A DNA stretch of 32,481 nt from Alistipes sp. (GCA_017647025.1 JAGCLL010000137.1:1-32481), one strand, 5' to 3'. Counted from the stretch's first letter, positions 1 to 8,806 are shown. Made by a program: numbers and translations. The notes: generated from the sequence alone by a model not told the origin.

Positions 1-2180
1 ACATCTGGAAGGAGCGTTTGCCAGAGGATCATATCATCCGAGGTAACAAGCACGATAACTTCTGGGAGATGGGCGAGACTGGTCCTTGCGGCCCTTGTAG
101 CGAGATTCACTTCGACCTTCGTGACGAGGCTGAGATTGCCGAGAAGCCAGGTCGTGAGATGGTGAATATGGGACACCCACAGGTTATCGAGATTTGGAAC
201 CTCGTATTTATGCAGTTCAACCGCAAGGCAAATGGCTCGTTGGAGTCGTTGCCTGCAAAGCATGTTGATACGGGTATGGGCTTCGAGCGTTTGTGTATGA
301 TTATGCAGGGCGTGAAGTCGAACTACGATACCGATGTATTCCAGTCGACTATTAAAGTTTTGTCTGATATGTCGGGCAAGGCTTATGGCAAGGAGGAGGC
401 TGTCGATGTTGCAATGCGTGTTATCGCTGACCACCTTCGTGCTATCGCATTCTCGATTGCAGACGGTCAGTTGCCATCGAATGTAAAGGCTGGCTATGTT
501 ATTCGTCGTATCTTGCGTCGTGCAGTGCGTTACGGATACACATACCTCGGCTTCAACGAACCATTTATCTGCCGCTTGGTACCAACATTGGTTGCGCAGA
601 TGGGCGAGCAGTACCCAGAGTTGAAGGCACAGCAGTCGCTCGTTGAGCGTGTTATCGAGGAGGAGGAGGCATCGTTCCTCCGCACCTTGGCAACAGGTAT
701 CAACCTCTTGGAGGGAGTTATCAAGGAGTGCAATGGCAAAATTTCGGGTAAGAACGCATTTTTACTCTACGATACATTCGGTTTCCCAATCGACTTGACC
801 GAGTTGATTGCAAAGGAACAGGGCGTTGAGGTTGACTTGGCAGAGTTCGAGAAGGAGTTGCAGGCGCAGAAGGAGCGCTCACGCAACGCTGCGGCACAGG
901 ATATTGACGATTGGAAGGAGATTATCGCAGATGCCAAGAACGAGGAGTTCGTTGGCTACGATATGTTGGAGTGCGATGTGAAGATTGCTCGTGTGCGCAA
1001 GGTGCAGACCAAGAATAAGGTCTCTTTCCAGATGGTATTCGACAAGACTCCTTTCTATGGTAATTCGGGTGGTCAGGTAGGCGATACCGGCTATATCGAG
1101 TCGGCAAACGAGAAGATTGAGATTGTTGCCACCGAGAAGGAGAATGGCCTTATTATCCATATCGCAAATCAGTTGCCAGAGAATTTGGAGGCAGAGTTCC
1201 ACGCAGTGGTAAACCCTGCAAAGCGTCAGTGCTCGGCAAATAACCACTCGGCAACCCACCTCTTGCACGCTGCATTGCGCAAGGTGTTGGGCTCGCATGT
1301 AGAGCAGAAGGGCTCGATGGTGTCGCCTGATGCGTTGCGTTTCGACTTCTCGCACTTCCAGAAGATGACCGACGAGGAGATTCGTGCAGTAGAGCGTGAG
1401 GTGAACGAGAAGATTCGTTTGAACTCACCACTCGATGAGAATCGTGAGGCTACCCAGGAGGAGGCGCAGAAGGCTGGCGCAATGATGCTCTTCGGTGAGA
1501 AGTATGGCGATAAGGTGCGTATGGTGCGCTTTGGTGAGTCGGTAGAGTTGTGCGGTGGTACTCACACCTCGGCTACTGGTAATATCGGTATGTTCAAGAT
1601 TGTTTCGGAGTCGGCTATCTCGGCTGGTGTTCGTCGTATCGAGGCAGTTACGGGCGAGAAGGCTGAGGCTACGGTATATGCAGCACAAGATTTGCTTGCA
1701 CAACTTGGTGAGATGCTCGGCAACTCGCAACTCGTTCCGGCAATCAAGCGTTTGGTTGAGAATAACGAGGCGTTGTCGAAGGAGGTTGAGGCTATGCAGA
1801 AGGAGCAGTTGAACGCTATCACCGAGAAGATTGTTGAGGCTACCGAGGAGGAAAACGGCTACTTCGTAGATGCTCGTCAGATGAACCACTCGGCAGACTT
1901 CGTGAAGAACTTGGCTTACAATTTGCGCACTCGTAAGTCTAACCTCGTTATGGTTGTAGGCTCGAATGTGGGAGGTAAGGCTACCTTAACGATTATGCTT
2001 GGCGACGATGTTGTTGCAAAGGGTGTAGATGCAGGTGCAGTTGTTCGTGAGGCAGCCAAGGCTATCCAGGGCGGTGGTGGCGGTCAGAAGTTCTTCGCTA
2101 CCGCTGGTGGTAAGAACCCTGACGGCTTGACTGAGGCTATTGAAAAGGCTAAAAGCCTTATTCTTAACAGCCTAAATTAA
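1..2180 (+). CDS. alaS: Alanyl-tRNA synthetase, 3' part (5' end outside window)
   Basis: Cytoplasmic enzyme that charges tRNA-Ala with alanine and hydrolyses mischarged Ser/Gly-tRNA. The reading frame is open from base 3 (I-W-K-E-R-L-P-E-D), so the gene begins upstream; about 726 of the roughly 870 residues usual for the family are present. The remaining class II catalytic core is seen in GETGPCGPCSEIH and the GMGFERL stretch. It is followed by the editing domain with its zinc ligands, HSATH (near base 1245) and CGGTHTSATG (near base 1551). The C-terminal C-Ala domain ends in the glycine-rich GGGGGQKFFATAGG signature. The TAA stop at 2178-2180 is also the first three bases of a heptamer repeat tract. 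gpmI follows 42 bases later on the same strand with no clear promoter between. Identification is firm; only the N-terminus is missing. Confidence 0.97.
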   Translation, partial: IWKERLPEDHIIRGNKHDNFWEMGETGPCGPCSEIHFDLRDEAEIAEKPGREMVNMGHPQVIEIWNLVFMQFNRKANGSLESLPAKHVDTGMGFERLCMIMQGVKSNYDTDVFQSTIKVLSDMSGKAYGKEEAVDVAMRVIADHLRAIAFSIADGQLPSNVKAGYVIRRILRRAVRYGYTYLGFNEPFICRLVPTLVAQMGEQYPELKAQQSLVERVIEEEEASFLRTLATGINLLEGVIKECNGKISGKNAFLLYDTFGFPIDLTELIAKEQGVEVDLAEFEKELQAQKERSRNAAAQDIDDWKEIIADAKNEEFVGYDMLECDVKIARVRKVQTKNKVSFQMVFDKTPFYGNSGGQVGDTGYIESANEKIEIVATEKENGLIIHIANQLPENLEAEFHAVVNPAKRQCSANNHSATHLLHAALRKVLGSHVEQKGSMVSPDALRFDFSHFQKMTDEEIRAVEREVNEKIRLNSPLDENREATQEEAQKAGAMMLFGEKYGDKVRMVRFGESVELCGGTHTSATGNIGMFKIVSESAISAGVRRIEAVTGEKAEATVYAAQDLLAQLGEMLGNSQLVPAIKRLVENNEALSKEVEAMQKEQLNAITEKIVEATEEENGYFVDARQMNHSADFVKNLAYNLRTRKSNLVMVVGSNVGGKATLTIMLGDDVVAKGVDAGAVVREAAKAIQGGGGGQKFFATAGGKNPDGLTEAIEKAKSLILNSLN

Positions 2181-2212
2181 GAATTGAGAATTAAGAATTG
2201 AGAATTATAAAT
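2178..2212. repeat. Heptamer tandem repeat, site A (alaS-gpmI gap)
   Basis: Five consecutive 7-base units read TAAGAAT, TGAGAAT, TAAGAAT, TGAGAAT, TATAAAT. The first three bases of the first unit are the alaS stop codon. The same 7-base period and a closely related unit (GAGAATT, or AATTCTC on the other strand) recur at 7342-7373, 18510-18544 and 32145-32179. Function unknown; compare the short tandem heptamer repeats described in cyanobacteria. Confidence 0.85.
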
Positions 2213-2222
2213 TATTACAGAT

Positions 2223-3749
2223 ATGGCAAATAAAGTATTATTGATGATTTTGGACGGTTGGGGAATCGGTAACCACACTAAGTCCGACGCTATCTATTCG
2301 ACAAATCCTGAGTTTATCAACGCATTGACTGCTGCTAATCCGCACGCAGAGTTGCGCACCGACGGCGAGAATGTAGGTCTTCCAGAGGGACAGATGGGTA
2401 ACTCGGAGGTAGGTCACCTCAACATTGGCGCAGGTCGTGTTGTATATCAGGACCTCGTGAAGATTAACCGTGCTTGCCGCACCGGCTCTATCTTGGAGAA
2501 CAAGGAGGTTGTTGCAGCATTCGAGTATGCAAAGCAGAATGGCGTAAATGTTCACTTTATGGGCTTGCTCTCTGACGGTGGTGTTCACTCGTCGATTGAC
2601 CACCTCTTCACATTGTGCGACATATCGAAGCACTACGGCATCGAGAACACCTTCGTGCACTGCTTTATGGATGGTCGTGATACCGACCCGAAGAGCGGTA
2701 AGGGCTTTGTTGAGGCTTTGGAGGCTCATATGGCAAAATCGACAGGCAAGATTGCATCGATTATTGGCCGTTACTACGCAATGGACCGCGACAAGCGCTG
2801 GGAGCGTGTTAAGATTGCTTACGACTGCTTGGTTGATGGCGTAGGCGAGAAGGCTACCGATATGGTAGGCGCTGTTGAGGCTTCGTACGCAGAGGGCGTA
2901 ACCGACGAGTTCATCAAGCCAATCGTTGCAGTTGACGCCGAGGGTAACGCAATCGGCACTATCAAGCCAAACGATATGGTTATATTCTTCAACTATCGTA
3001 ACGACCGTGCTCGTGAGATTACCGTAGCATTGACACAGCAGGATATGCCGGCAGAGGGTATGCACACAATGCCTCTCTACTACTGCTGTATGACTCCATA
3101 CGATGCATCATTTGAGGGCTTGCACATCCTCTTCGATAAGGAGAATGTTCAGAATACTTTGGGCGAGTATGTTTCATCGCTCGGTTTGAAGCAGTTGCGT
3201 ATTGCCGAGACCGAGAAGTATGCCCACGTGACCTTCTTCCTTAACGGTGGTCGCGAGGAGAAGTTCGAGAACGAGGATCGTATCTTGGTTGCTTCGCCAA
3301 AGGTTGCTACCTACGACTTGCAGCCAGAGATGAGCGCATACGAGGTAGCCGACAAGTTGGTTGGCGCATTGGACGAGCAGAAGTACGACTTCATCTGCTT
3401 GAACTTCGCAAATGGCGATATGGTGGGCCACACTGGTATCTATGAGGCTATCGAGAAGGCTGTTAAGGCTGTTGACGAGTGCGTAGAGAAGGTTGTAACT
3501 TCGGCAAAGGCAAATGGCTACGAGGTAGTTGTAATCGCTGACCACGGTAACGCTGACAACGCAATCAACGAGGACGGCACACCAAATACTGCACACTCTT
3601 TGAATCCGGTGCCAATCGTGGTTGTTTCGGAGCGTGTAGCAAAGGTTGAGAATGGTATCTTGGCAGATGTTGCTCCAACTGTACTCTCGTTGATGGGCGT
3701 ACCACAGCCAGCCGAGATGGAGGGCCACTCGCTCGTTGAGTTGAAGTAA
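2223..3749 (+). CDS. gpmI: 2,3-bisphosphoglycerate-independent phosphoglycerate mutase
   Basis: Glycolytic and gluconeogenic enzyme interconverting 3- and 2-phosphoglycerate through a phosphoserine intermediate with two Mn ions; cytoplasmic. The 508-residue length is normal for the family. The N-terminal metal-binding motif [10 protein letters not shown] (Asp11) and the nucleophile motif [14 protein letters not shown] (Ser61) are present. The inserted phosphotransferase domain carries FMDGRDTDP and GRYYAMDRD. The C-terminal half carries NGDMVGHTG and the metal motif ADHGNADN. The start is the ATG ten residues before the first metal ligand. It lies 42 bases after alaS with only a heptamer tract between, so read-through from alaS is likely. 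The GH39-like gene starts 37 bases downstream. Confidence 0.97.
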   Translation: MANKVLLMILDGWGIGNHTKSDAIYSTNPEFINALTAANPHAELRTDGENVGLPEGQMGNSEVGHLNIGAGRVVYQDLVKINRACRTGSILENKEVVAAFEYAKQNGVNVHFMGLLSDGGVHSSIDHLFTLCDISKHYGIENTFVHCFMDGRDTDPKSGKGFVEALEAHMAKSTGKIASIIGRYYAMDRDKRWERVKIAYDCLVDGVGEKATDMVGAVEASYAEGVTDEFIKPIVAVDAEGNAIGTIKPNDMVIFFNYRNDRAREITVALTQQDMPAEGMHTMPLYYCCMTPYDASFEGLHILFDKENVQNTLGEYVSSLGLKQLRIAETEKYAHVTFFLNGGREEKFENEDRILVASPKVATYDLQPEMSAYEVADKLVGALDEQKYDFICLNFANGDMVGHTGIYEAIEKAVKAVDECVEKVVTSAKANGYEVVVIADHGNADNAINEDGTPNTAHSLNPVPIVVVSERVAKVENGILADVAPTVLSLMGVPQPAEMEGHSLVELK

Positions 3750-3786
3750 TACCTATATATATTATATAGAAACCCAAACCTAAACG

Positions 3787-5181
3787 ATGAAAGCGATTAA
3801 ATTCCTTATCGCCACAATCTTGTGCGCCGTATCGTTCTATGCGACTACGGCGCAGGTTGTTGTCGATGCAAGCGAGGTGGTAGGGAAGATTAAGGTGATG
3901 AACGCCGTAAATAACGGTCCACAAGTTGCAGGCTCAACCCAAAAGAGGGGTAATGCGCAAGCGTATAAGGAGGCAGAGTTCGGCTATGCTCGTCTTCACG
4001 ACGCTCCAATTAGATGGGGATGGGCGCACACGGTCGATGTATCGTGCGTATTTCCAAATTTCGAGGCTGACGAGAACGACCCTAAATCGTACGACTTCAC
4101 CTTGACCGATAAACTTATCAAAGAGATTTACGACTCGGGAACAAAGGTTTTCTATCGTTTGGGACAATCTATTGAGCATTGGCCAAAGAAGTATGGGGCA
4201 AATCCGCCTGCAAACTTCAAGAAGTGGGCGCGCATTTGTGAACATATCATTCGCCACTACAACGAAGGCTGGGCCGATGGTTACCACTACAATATCGGGT
4301 ATTGGGAGATTTGGAATGAGCCAGATCTCGATACTAAGAAGAAGGACTTTGTAAGAGCAAAATCGCCTTGTTGGACTGGTACAGAGGAGGAGTTTTTCCA
4401 CCTCTATGAGATTACGGCTAACCACCTAAATAAGTGTTTCCCTGATCTCAAAATCGGAGGCCCTGCACTTGCCAGCAATTTGGAGTGGGCTGACCGTTTC
4501 CTCGCCTATATGTCGAAGAAGAAGGTTGAGTTGGGCTTCTTCTCTTACCACCGTTACTTCGGAAAAATGGAGAAGGCTTTGAGGATGACTAACGGAGTGA
4601 AGGCTCTACTTGATAAGTATGGCTATACCTCTACGGAGATGATTTTCAATGAGTGGAACTACCTCGCCAATTGGACCGACGAGTTTGTTCACACCATCGA
4701 AGTTATCAACTCCTACAAGGGTGCGGCCTATGCTGCCGCCGTGATGTCTACATTCCAGGACTCGCCTGTACATATGATGATGTACTACGATGCTCGTCCA
4801 GGAACCTCTTTCAATGGTTTGTTCGACTTCTATACCTCGCAACCTCGCCACGCCTACTATGCACTCTATTCGTGGAGCAAGTTGCGTCGTTTGGGCACTC
4901 AGGTGAAGAGTGATGTAGGTGGATTGAAGGATTTTTACGCTACGGCAGCAAAGGGTGAGAACGGGAAGTTGGCACTTCTGTTGACCTACTACACCGATGA
5001 CAGAAATGTTGTTGCGCCAAAGCGTTTAACCATTGATTTTAAGGGTTTTGAGATAAAAGAGGCGATGTCGCACGTTCTGGATCGCTTCAAGATGCATACC
5101 GAAACACCTATCGAAATTGTTGACTCGAAGGCGACTATATTTATGGAGCCTAACTCCTATATACTCATTGAATTACGATAA
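3787..5181 (+). CDS. Secreted GH39-like glycoside hydrolase (beta-xylosidase type)
   Basis: Predicted secreted or periplasmic retaining glycosidase of 464 residues. A Sec signal peptide is visible at residues 1-22 (KAIKF, then a hydrophobic run, cleavage near TTAQ). The mature protein has a (beta/alpha)8-barrel pattern of the GH39/GH-A type. The acid/base motif WEIWNEPD places the catalytic Glu at residue 178, and the STEMIFNEWN motif places the nucleophile at Glu289. A short beta-sandwich-like tail follows (LTIDFKGFEI... to EPNSYILIEL). Related families act on beta-xylosides, or iduronides in the GH39 animal branch; the substrate cannot be told here. No SusC/SusD pair or sugar regulator is nearby, so it is not in a recognisable polysaccharide utilisation locus. 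It is flanked by gpmI (37 bases) and lysA (11 bases), so it is probably co-transcribed with them. Confidence 0.8.
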   Translation: MKAIKFLIATILCAVSFYATTAQVVVDASEVVGKIKVMNAVNNGPQVAGSTQKRGNAQAYKEAEFGYARLHDAPIRWGWAHTVDVSCVFPNFEADENDPKSYDFTLTDKLIKEIYDSGTKVFYRLGQSIEHWPKKYGANPPANFKKWARICEHIIRHYNEGWADGYHYNIGYWEIWNEPDLDTKKKDFVRAKSPCWTGTEEEFFHLYEITANHLNKCFPDLKIGGPALASNLEWADRFLAYMSKKKVELGFFSYHRYFGKMEKALRMTNGVKALLDKYGYTSTEMIFNEWNYLANWTDEFVHTIEVINSYKGAAYAAAVMSTFQDSPVHMMMYYDARPGTSFNGLFDFYTSQPRHAYYALYSWSKLRRLGTQVKSDVGGLKDFYATAAKGENGKLALLLTYYTDDRNVVAPKRLTIDFKGFEIKEAMSHVLDRFKMHTETPIEIVDSKATIFMEPNSYILIELR

Positions 5182-5192
5182 ATTTTCAAAAT

Positions 5193-6350
5193 ATGTTAAG
5201 CAGACAAGTTGCCGCAAAGTTGGCAAACTACGAAACCCCATTCTATCTATATGATGTAGACCTCTTGCACCAGACTCTCGACAGTCTGATGTCGGTGGCT
5301 CGTCGTTACGACTACAAAATCCACTACGCCATTAAGGCGAACTATGACCCTCGCCTCTTGCAGATTATCCGTGAGCACGGCTTGGGCATCGACTGCGCAA
5401 GCGGTAATGAGGTTAAGTGCGCTATCGAGGCGGGCTTCGACCCTAAAACGATTGTCTATGCGGGTGTAGGCAAGAAGGATAAGGAGATTCGCTATGCCAT
5501 TGAGCAGGGCATTTTTACCCTCAACTGCGAGTCTATCGAGGAGTTGTATGTTGTGAACGAGATTGCTGGTGAGATGGGCAAGGTTGTGAATGTAGCCTTG
5601 CGTGTAAACCCCGATATCGACCCAAAGACCAACCACTGCATCGATACTGGTCAGGCGGACTCAAAGTTCGGTATCTCCTATGAGGAGATTCTCGAAAAGG
5701 TCGAGGAGATTAAGGCTCTGAAAAATATAGATGTTATAGGTATGCACATACATATCGGCTCACAGATTCGTGAGTTGCATGTCTTCGAGAATATGTGCAA
5801 TAAGGTCAATGCTATCGTTAAAAACCTTACCGACCTCGGCTTCGAGTTGGAGTTTGTAGATGTGGGTGGAGGTCTTGGCGTAAACTACGATATGCCAGAG
5901 AATGAGCCAATTCCGAACTTTGCATCGGTATTTGCTATCATCAAGCAGCACTTGCAGGTGGGTAAGCGTGAGGTGCATTTCGAGTTTGGTCGTTCTATCG
6001 TTGCCGAGTGTGGCGAACTTATTACCAAGGTGCTTTTCAACAAGACCACTGCAACAGGTCGTCGCCTTGTGATTGTCGATGCAAGTATGACCGAACTTAT
6101 TCGCCCTGCGCTCTATGGCTCGTACCACAACATCGAGAATATCACCTCGGAGAGTGAGCAACGCACCAAATATACTATTGTAGGTACAGCGTGTGAGTCA
6201 ACCGATGTGTTTGATGAGAATGTGTCGCTCCCACTTACCAAGCGTGGAGATTTACTCACCCTCAAAACTGCAGGTGCTTACGGAATGTCTATGGCATCAC
6301 GATATAATCAGCACGACCTTCCCGGTGCGGTCTACTCGGATGAGTTGTAA
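5193..6350 (+). CDS. lysA: Diaminopimelate decarboxylase
   Basis: PLP enzyme of fold type III that decarboxylates meso-diaminopimelate to L-lysine, the last step of lysine synthesis; cytoplasmic. The 385 residues are slightly shorter than the E. coli enzyme. The PLP-binding lysine lies in HYAIKANYD (Lys48). The glycine-rich phosphate loop is VDVGGGLG, and FEFGRSIVAECG follows. The active-site cysteine motif of the C-terminal domain is GTACESTDVF (Cys334), and AGAYGMSMASRYN lies near the end. The ATG lies 11 bases after the GH39-like gene. The transcript ends at the strong hairpin at 6367-6397. Carboxynorspermidine decarboxylase is a relative, but the motif pattern and length favour LysA. Confidence 0.93.
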   Translation: MLSRQVAAKLANYETPFYLYDVDLLHQTLDSLMSVARRYDYKIHYAIKANYDPRLLQIIREHGLGIDCASGNEVKCAIEAGFDPKTIVYAGVGKKDKEIRYAIEQGIFTLNCESIEELYVVNEIAGEMGKVVNVALRVNPDIDPKTNHCIDTGQADSKFGISYEEILEKVEEIKALKNIDVIGMHIHIGSQIRELHVFENMCNKVNAIVKNLTDLGFELEFVDVGGGLGVNYDMPENEPIPNFASVFAIIKQHLQVGKREVHFEFGRSIVAECGELITKVLFNKTTATGRRLVIVDASMTELIRPALYGSYHNIENITSESEQRTKYTIVGTACESTDVFDENVSLPLTKRGDLLTLKTAGAYGMSMASRYNQHDLPGAVYSDEL

Positions 6351-6366
6351 ATAATGGTCTATAATG

Positions 6367-6397
6367 AAAAATACCGAGCAGATAGCTCGGTATTTTT
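6367..6397. terminator. Bidirectional intrinsic terminator between lysA and the dehydrogenase
   Basis: Perfect 13-bp inverted repeat: AAAAATACCGAGC, 5-base loop AGATA, GCTCGGTATTTTT. It has A-runs on one side and T-runs on the other, so it can terminate both converging transcripts. The stop codon of the minus-strand dehydrogenase (6399-6401) lies inside the T-run. Confidence 0.93.
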
Positions 6398-6398
6398 T

Positions 6399-7331
6399 TT
6401 ATTTGCTTTCAAGGTACTCCTTGATGTTCTCGGCAATTCGCTGAATAAGCACCTTACGAGCATCATCCGCAGCCCAGGCAGTGTGTGGTGCGGCGACGAG
6501 CGAGTAGTTGTCCGCAAGGTCGTAGAGTGGTGATGAGTGCAACGGCTCACGAGAGAAGACATCCAATCCTGCACCTGCTATTACCTTGTTGTTCAGAGCC
6601 TTTGCCAACGCCTCCTCGTCGATGATGCCTCCACGGGCAACATTTATAAAAATCGAGGTTGGTTTCATCATCTGCAACTCCTTTTCGCCAATTAAACCCT
6701 TTGTAGCAGGTGTGAGTGGGCAGTGGATTGATACAATATCTGCCCAATCGAGCAACTCATCGAGCGACATCTGCGGATACTCCTCCTTGCGCACTGCGCC
6801 CGAAGTCGATGTGTATGCCACTTCGCAACCGAAAGCCGAGGCAAGGCGTGCCACCTCACGACCGATTGCTCCCATACCTATAATGCCCCACTTTGAGCCA
6901 CGCAACTGTCGCACAGGACGACCAAAGTGGAATATATCTTCGGTTGCAGCGTATGCTCCATTCTTGAAGTAATCGTCGAAGTATTTGGTGTTTTTGAACA
7001 ACGAGAGGGCAAAGTTTATCGTAGCCTCCGCCACCGATGAGGTGGAGTAGCCCGCTACATTCTTCACTCCAATACCCAACTCTGCCGCCACCTCCAAATC
7101 GACATTGTTCATTCCCGTAGCAGCGATGGCAATGAAACGAAGGTTCGGCAATGCACGGAGTGTTTCTCCACGCAGAACGGTCTTGTTGCAGATAACCACC
7201 TCCGAATCTTTACAACGCTCCAACACCTGCTCCTTCGAGGTGCGGTCATAACCTACATATTCGCCCAACTCCTTAATCGGCGACAAGTCCATATCGCCCA
7301 ACGAATACTCATCAAGAAAAACAATCTTCAT
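6399..7331 (-). CDS. D-2-hydroxyacid dehydrogenase (glycerate dehydrogenase/hydroxypyruvate reductase-like)
   Basis: NAD(P)-dependent cytoplasmic oxidoreductase of about 310 residues, a usual family length. The nucleotide-binding Rossmann motif is GIIGMGAIGREVA in the middle of the protein. The catalytic triad follows: Arg in NVARGGIIDEEAL, Glu in GAGLDVFSREP and His in PHTAWAADDAR. Upstream, ATGMNNVD and AGYSTSSVAE match the substrate-binding part of glycerate dehydrogenases. I chose the ATG at 7331; an in-frame TTG two codons earlier is possible. It lies 29 bases downstream of tcdA with a heptamer tract between, and the two are probably co-transcribed. The exact 2-hydroxyacid (glycerate, hydroxypyruvate or 2-ketoisocaproate) cannot be read from sequence. 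Confidence 0.9.
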   Translation of the reverse strand: MKIVFLDEYSLGDMDLSPIKELGEYVGYDRTSKEQVLERCKDSEVVICNKTVLRGETLRALPNLRFIAIAATGMNNVDLEVAAELGIGVKNVAGYSTSSVAEATINFALSLFKNTKYFDDYFKNGAYAATEDIFHFGRPVRQLRGSKWGIIGMGAIGREVARLASAFGCEVAYTSTSGAVRKEEYPQMSLDELLDWADIVSIHCPLTPATKGLIGEKELQMMKPTSIFINVARGGIIDEEALAKALNNKVIAGAGLDVFSREPLHSSPLYDLADNYSLVAAPHTAWAADDARKVLIQRIAENIKEYLESK

Positions 7332-7341
7332 AGTCAAAAAT

Positions 7342-7373
7342 AATTCTCAATTCTCAATCCTCAATCCTCAATT
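7342..7373. repeat. Heptamer tandem repeat, site B (tcdA-dehydrogenase gap)
   Basis: Units on the plus strand are AATTCTC, AATTCTC, AATCCTC, AATCCTC and a partial AATT. The tract runs into tcdA: its last codons and TGA stop (7361-7363 on the plus strand) are made of repeat units, so the protein's Q-I-E-D tail is repeat-encoded. In the sense of transcription it reads GAGGATT/GAGAATT, the same orientation as site A. Confidence 0.85.
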
Positions 7374-8080
7374 TGTGTTGTGAGTTCTCTCACAACCACC
7401 GATGCACACGCAATTCCAAATGTTGCCGGCATATACGATACTGTGCCAACCTGCGATTTGTGATTTTGCTCCTCGCACAATACCATCGCCCCTTCAACGG
7501 GTGGCTCTGCCGAGAATACCGCCTTAAAACCCTTGCGGATACCTATCTTATGTAGCCGCTTGCGCAACATATGCGCCAAAGGGCAGTGGTGAGTCTTTGA
7601 AATATCTGCAATCTCCACCTTTGTAGGGTCCAATTTTGCCCCTGCACCCATCGAACTAACGATGGGGTAGCCCCTATCCAAGCAACCCTTTATCAGTGCC
7701 AACTTTGGCGAGAGTGTGTCAATCGCATCTATCACATAATCAAATTTGTCGCTATCGAGCAGTAGGTCAGTCTTTTCGTCTTTGATATAGTCGTTCACCA
7801 CTCGCAATTCGAGCGCAGGGTTGATGTCGAGCAGTCGCTCCGACAATACATCGCACTTCTGCTTGCCAATGGTGGAGTGGAGGGCTATGAGTTGGCGGTT
7901 GATGTTGCTCTCGCCCACGCAGTCCGCATCGGCGATAGTCATCTTGCCTACGCCGCTACGCACCAACATCTCGGCAGCGTATGCACCTACGCCTCCAACG
8001 CCTACGATAAGCACATTCGCCTCTCTTAAAAGCCTCATCTTCTCCTCGCCAAAGAGGAGTAAACTGCGTTCCAGCCACAT
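7361..8080 (-). CDS. tcdA: tRNA threonylcarbamoyladenosine dehydratase (ThiF/E1 family)
   Basis: ATP-dependent enzyme that dehydrates t6A at tRNA position 37 to the cyclic form; cytoplasmic, possibly membrane-associated. The 239-residue protein opens with WLERSLLLFGEEKM, typical of TcdA. The E1-type nucleotide-binding loop GVGGVG is at residues 27-32, and IADAD and NINRQLIA follow, which bind ATP/Mg. The later segment HMLRKRLHKIGI...AVFSAEPP is characteristic of this subgroup and argues against ThiF or MoeB, whose zinc-binding CxxC pairs are not evident. The last codons and the stop lie inside a heptamer repeat. A promoter with TATTTTTG is at 8099-8106. It heads a probable two-gene unit with the dehydrogenase. 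Confidence 0.92.
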   Translation of the reverse strand: MWLERSLLLFGEEKMRLLREANVLIVGVGGVGAYAAEMLVRSGVGKMTIADADCVGESNINRQLIALHSTIGKQKCDVLSERLLDINPALELRVVNDYIKDEKTDLLLDSDKFDYVIDAIDTLSPKLALIKGCLDRGYPIVSSMGAGAKLDPTKVEIADISKTHHCPLAHMLRKRLHKIGIRKGFKAVFSAEPPVEGAMVLCEEQNHKSQVGTVSYMPATFGIACASVVVRELTTQIED

Positions 8081-8098
8081 AATTCGATAACCTTTTTA

Positions 8099-8129
8099 CA
8101 AAAATACGAAAATCAATTCAGAATTAAAA
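8099..8129 (-). promoter_or_regulatory. Predicted promoter of tcdA
   Basis: On the minus strand the -7 element TATTTTTG (8099-8106) matches the Bacteroidota consensus TAnnTTTG. A 19-base spacer separates it from TTTT (8126-8129), three of four to the TTTG -33 element. It sits between the ferritin terminator and the tcdA start. Confidence 0.6.
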
Positions 8130-8149
8130 ATTTTATTTCAGTCCCAAAC

Positions 8150-8176
8150 AAAAAGGTCGAGCCCTACGCCCGACCT
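8150..8176 (-). terminator. Intrinsic terminator after ferritin
   Basis: On the minus strand AGGTCGGGC, loop GTAGG, GCTCGACCT forms a 9-bp stem with one G-U pair, followed by a T-run that is five bases long before a G. It lies 22 bases past the ferritin stop. Confidence 0.8.
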
Positions 8177-8198
8177 CCAACCTAAATTGATACTCCAA

Positions 8199-8723
8199 CT
8201 ACTCACCTGAGTTTGCGAGTGGCGATGCCTGTGTGTAGACACGAGCAGCCAACTCCTTGTCGAGTTGATACATTCCGTACTTGTCGCTCTCGACAGCCTC
8301 CGATGCGAAGATCATATCTCGTGCATTCTCCTCCTCCTCAATCTGCTCGTCAATAAACCAAACGAGCATATTCGATGATGCAAAATCACGATCCTCGTGA
8401 GCGATTGCCGCAAGGTTGTTTATAAGGCTCGTTACAACCTTCTCGTGCTTCAAAGTGTGGCGGAACATCTCCTGCACCGACTCCCACTCTTGCTGCACCT
8501 CGGCAATAGGCTTCAACTCCACCTTTGCATCACGAGAGTTGAGATAGTTCATCAATATGTGAGCGTGATCTTGCTCTTCGAGCCACTGCACATAGAACCA
8601 ATTTGCTACACCCTTGTAACCCTTCGCCTCGGCATCCATCGACATCGATAGGTAGAGATATGCCGACCACAACTCGGCGTTAATCTGCTCATTAATTGCT
8701 GCGTGTAATCTTTCGCTTAACAT
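8199..8723 (-). CDS. ftnA: Non-heme bacterial ferritin
   Basis: Iron-storage protein expected to form a 24-subunit shell that oxidises Fe(II) at a di-iron ferroxidase centre; cytoplasmic. The 174-residue length is normal. Ferroxidase ligands fall where expected for FtnA: Glu17 (NAELWSAY), Glu50 and His53 (EEQDHAH), with further ligands in the third and fourth helices (HEKVVTSL and FIDEQIEEEENA). It is a single-gene unit: a consensus promoter lies just upstream (8766-8797) and a terminator just downstream. In Bacteroides the homologue is known to respond to oxygen and iron; here a 9-base direct repeat overlapping the promoter is a candidate operator. The haem ligand of bacterioferritin (Met52) is replaced by Asp, so this is ferritin, not Bfr. 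Confidence 0.95.
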   Translation of the reverse strand: MLSERLHAAINEQINAELWSAYLYLSMSMDAEAKGYKGVANWFYVQWLEEQDHAHILMNYLNSRDAKVELKPIAEVQQEWESVQEMFRHTLKHEKVVTSLINNLAAIAHEDRDFASSNMLVWFIDEQIEEEENARDMIFASEAVESDKYGMYQLDKELAARVYTQASPLANSGE

Positions 8724-8765
8724 AGTAGTATAGTTTTTAAGGTAATTATATTCTGTTTGTTATTG

Positions 8766-8797
8766 CAAATATAATACAACTTTTGATATTTGTCAAA
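8766..8797 (-). promoter_or_regulatory. Predicted ferritin promoter
   Basis: Minus strand: -33 TTTG (8794-8797), 20-base spacer, -7 TATATTTG (8766-8773). Both elements and the spacing match the Bacteroidota primary sigma factor consensus exactly. Transcription should start near 8758, giving a leader of about 35 bases. Confidence 0.8.
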
Positions 8798-8806
8798 TTG
8801 ATATTT
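8783..8806. promoter_or_regulatory. 9-base direct repeat overlapping the ferritin -33 element
   Basis: TTGATATTT occurs at 8783-8791 and again at 8798-8806, a 15-base period, with the -33 TTTG (as CAAA) between the copies. This is an operator-like arrangement; no regulator can be named from sequence. Confidence 0.4.

Noticed and set aside
3752..3768. Palindrome CTATATA-TAT-TATATAG after gpmI as a terminator or operator
   Set aside because: Purely AT stem with no T-run; likely chance in AT-rich spacer, so not called.
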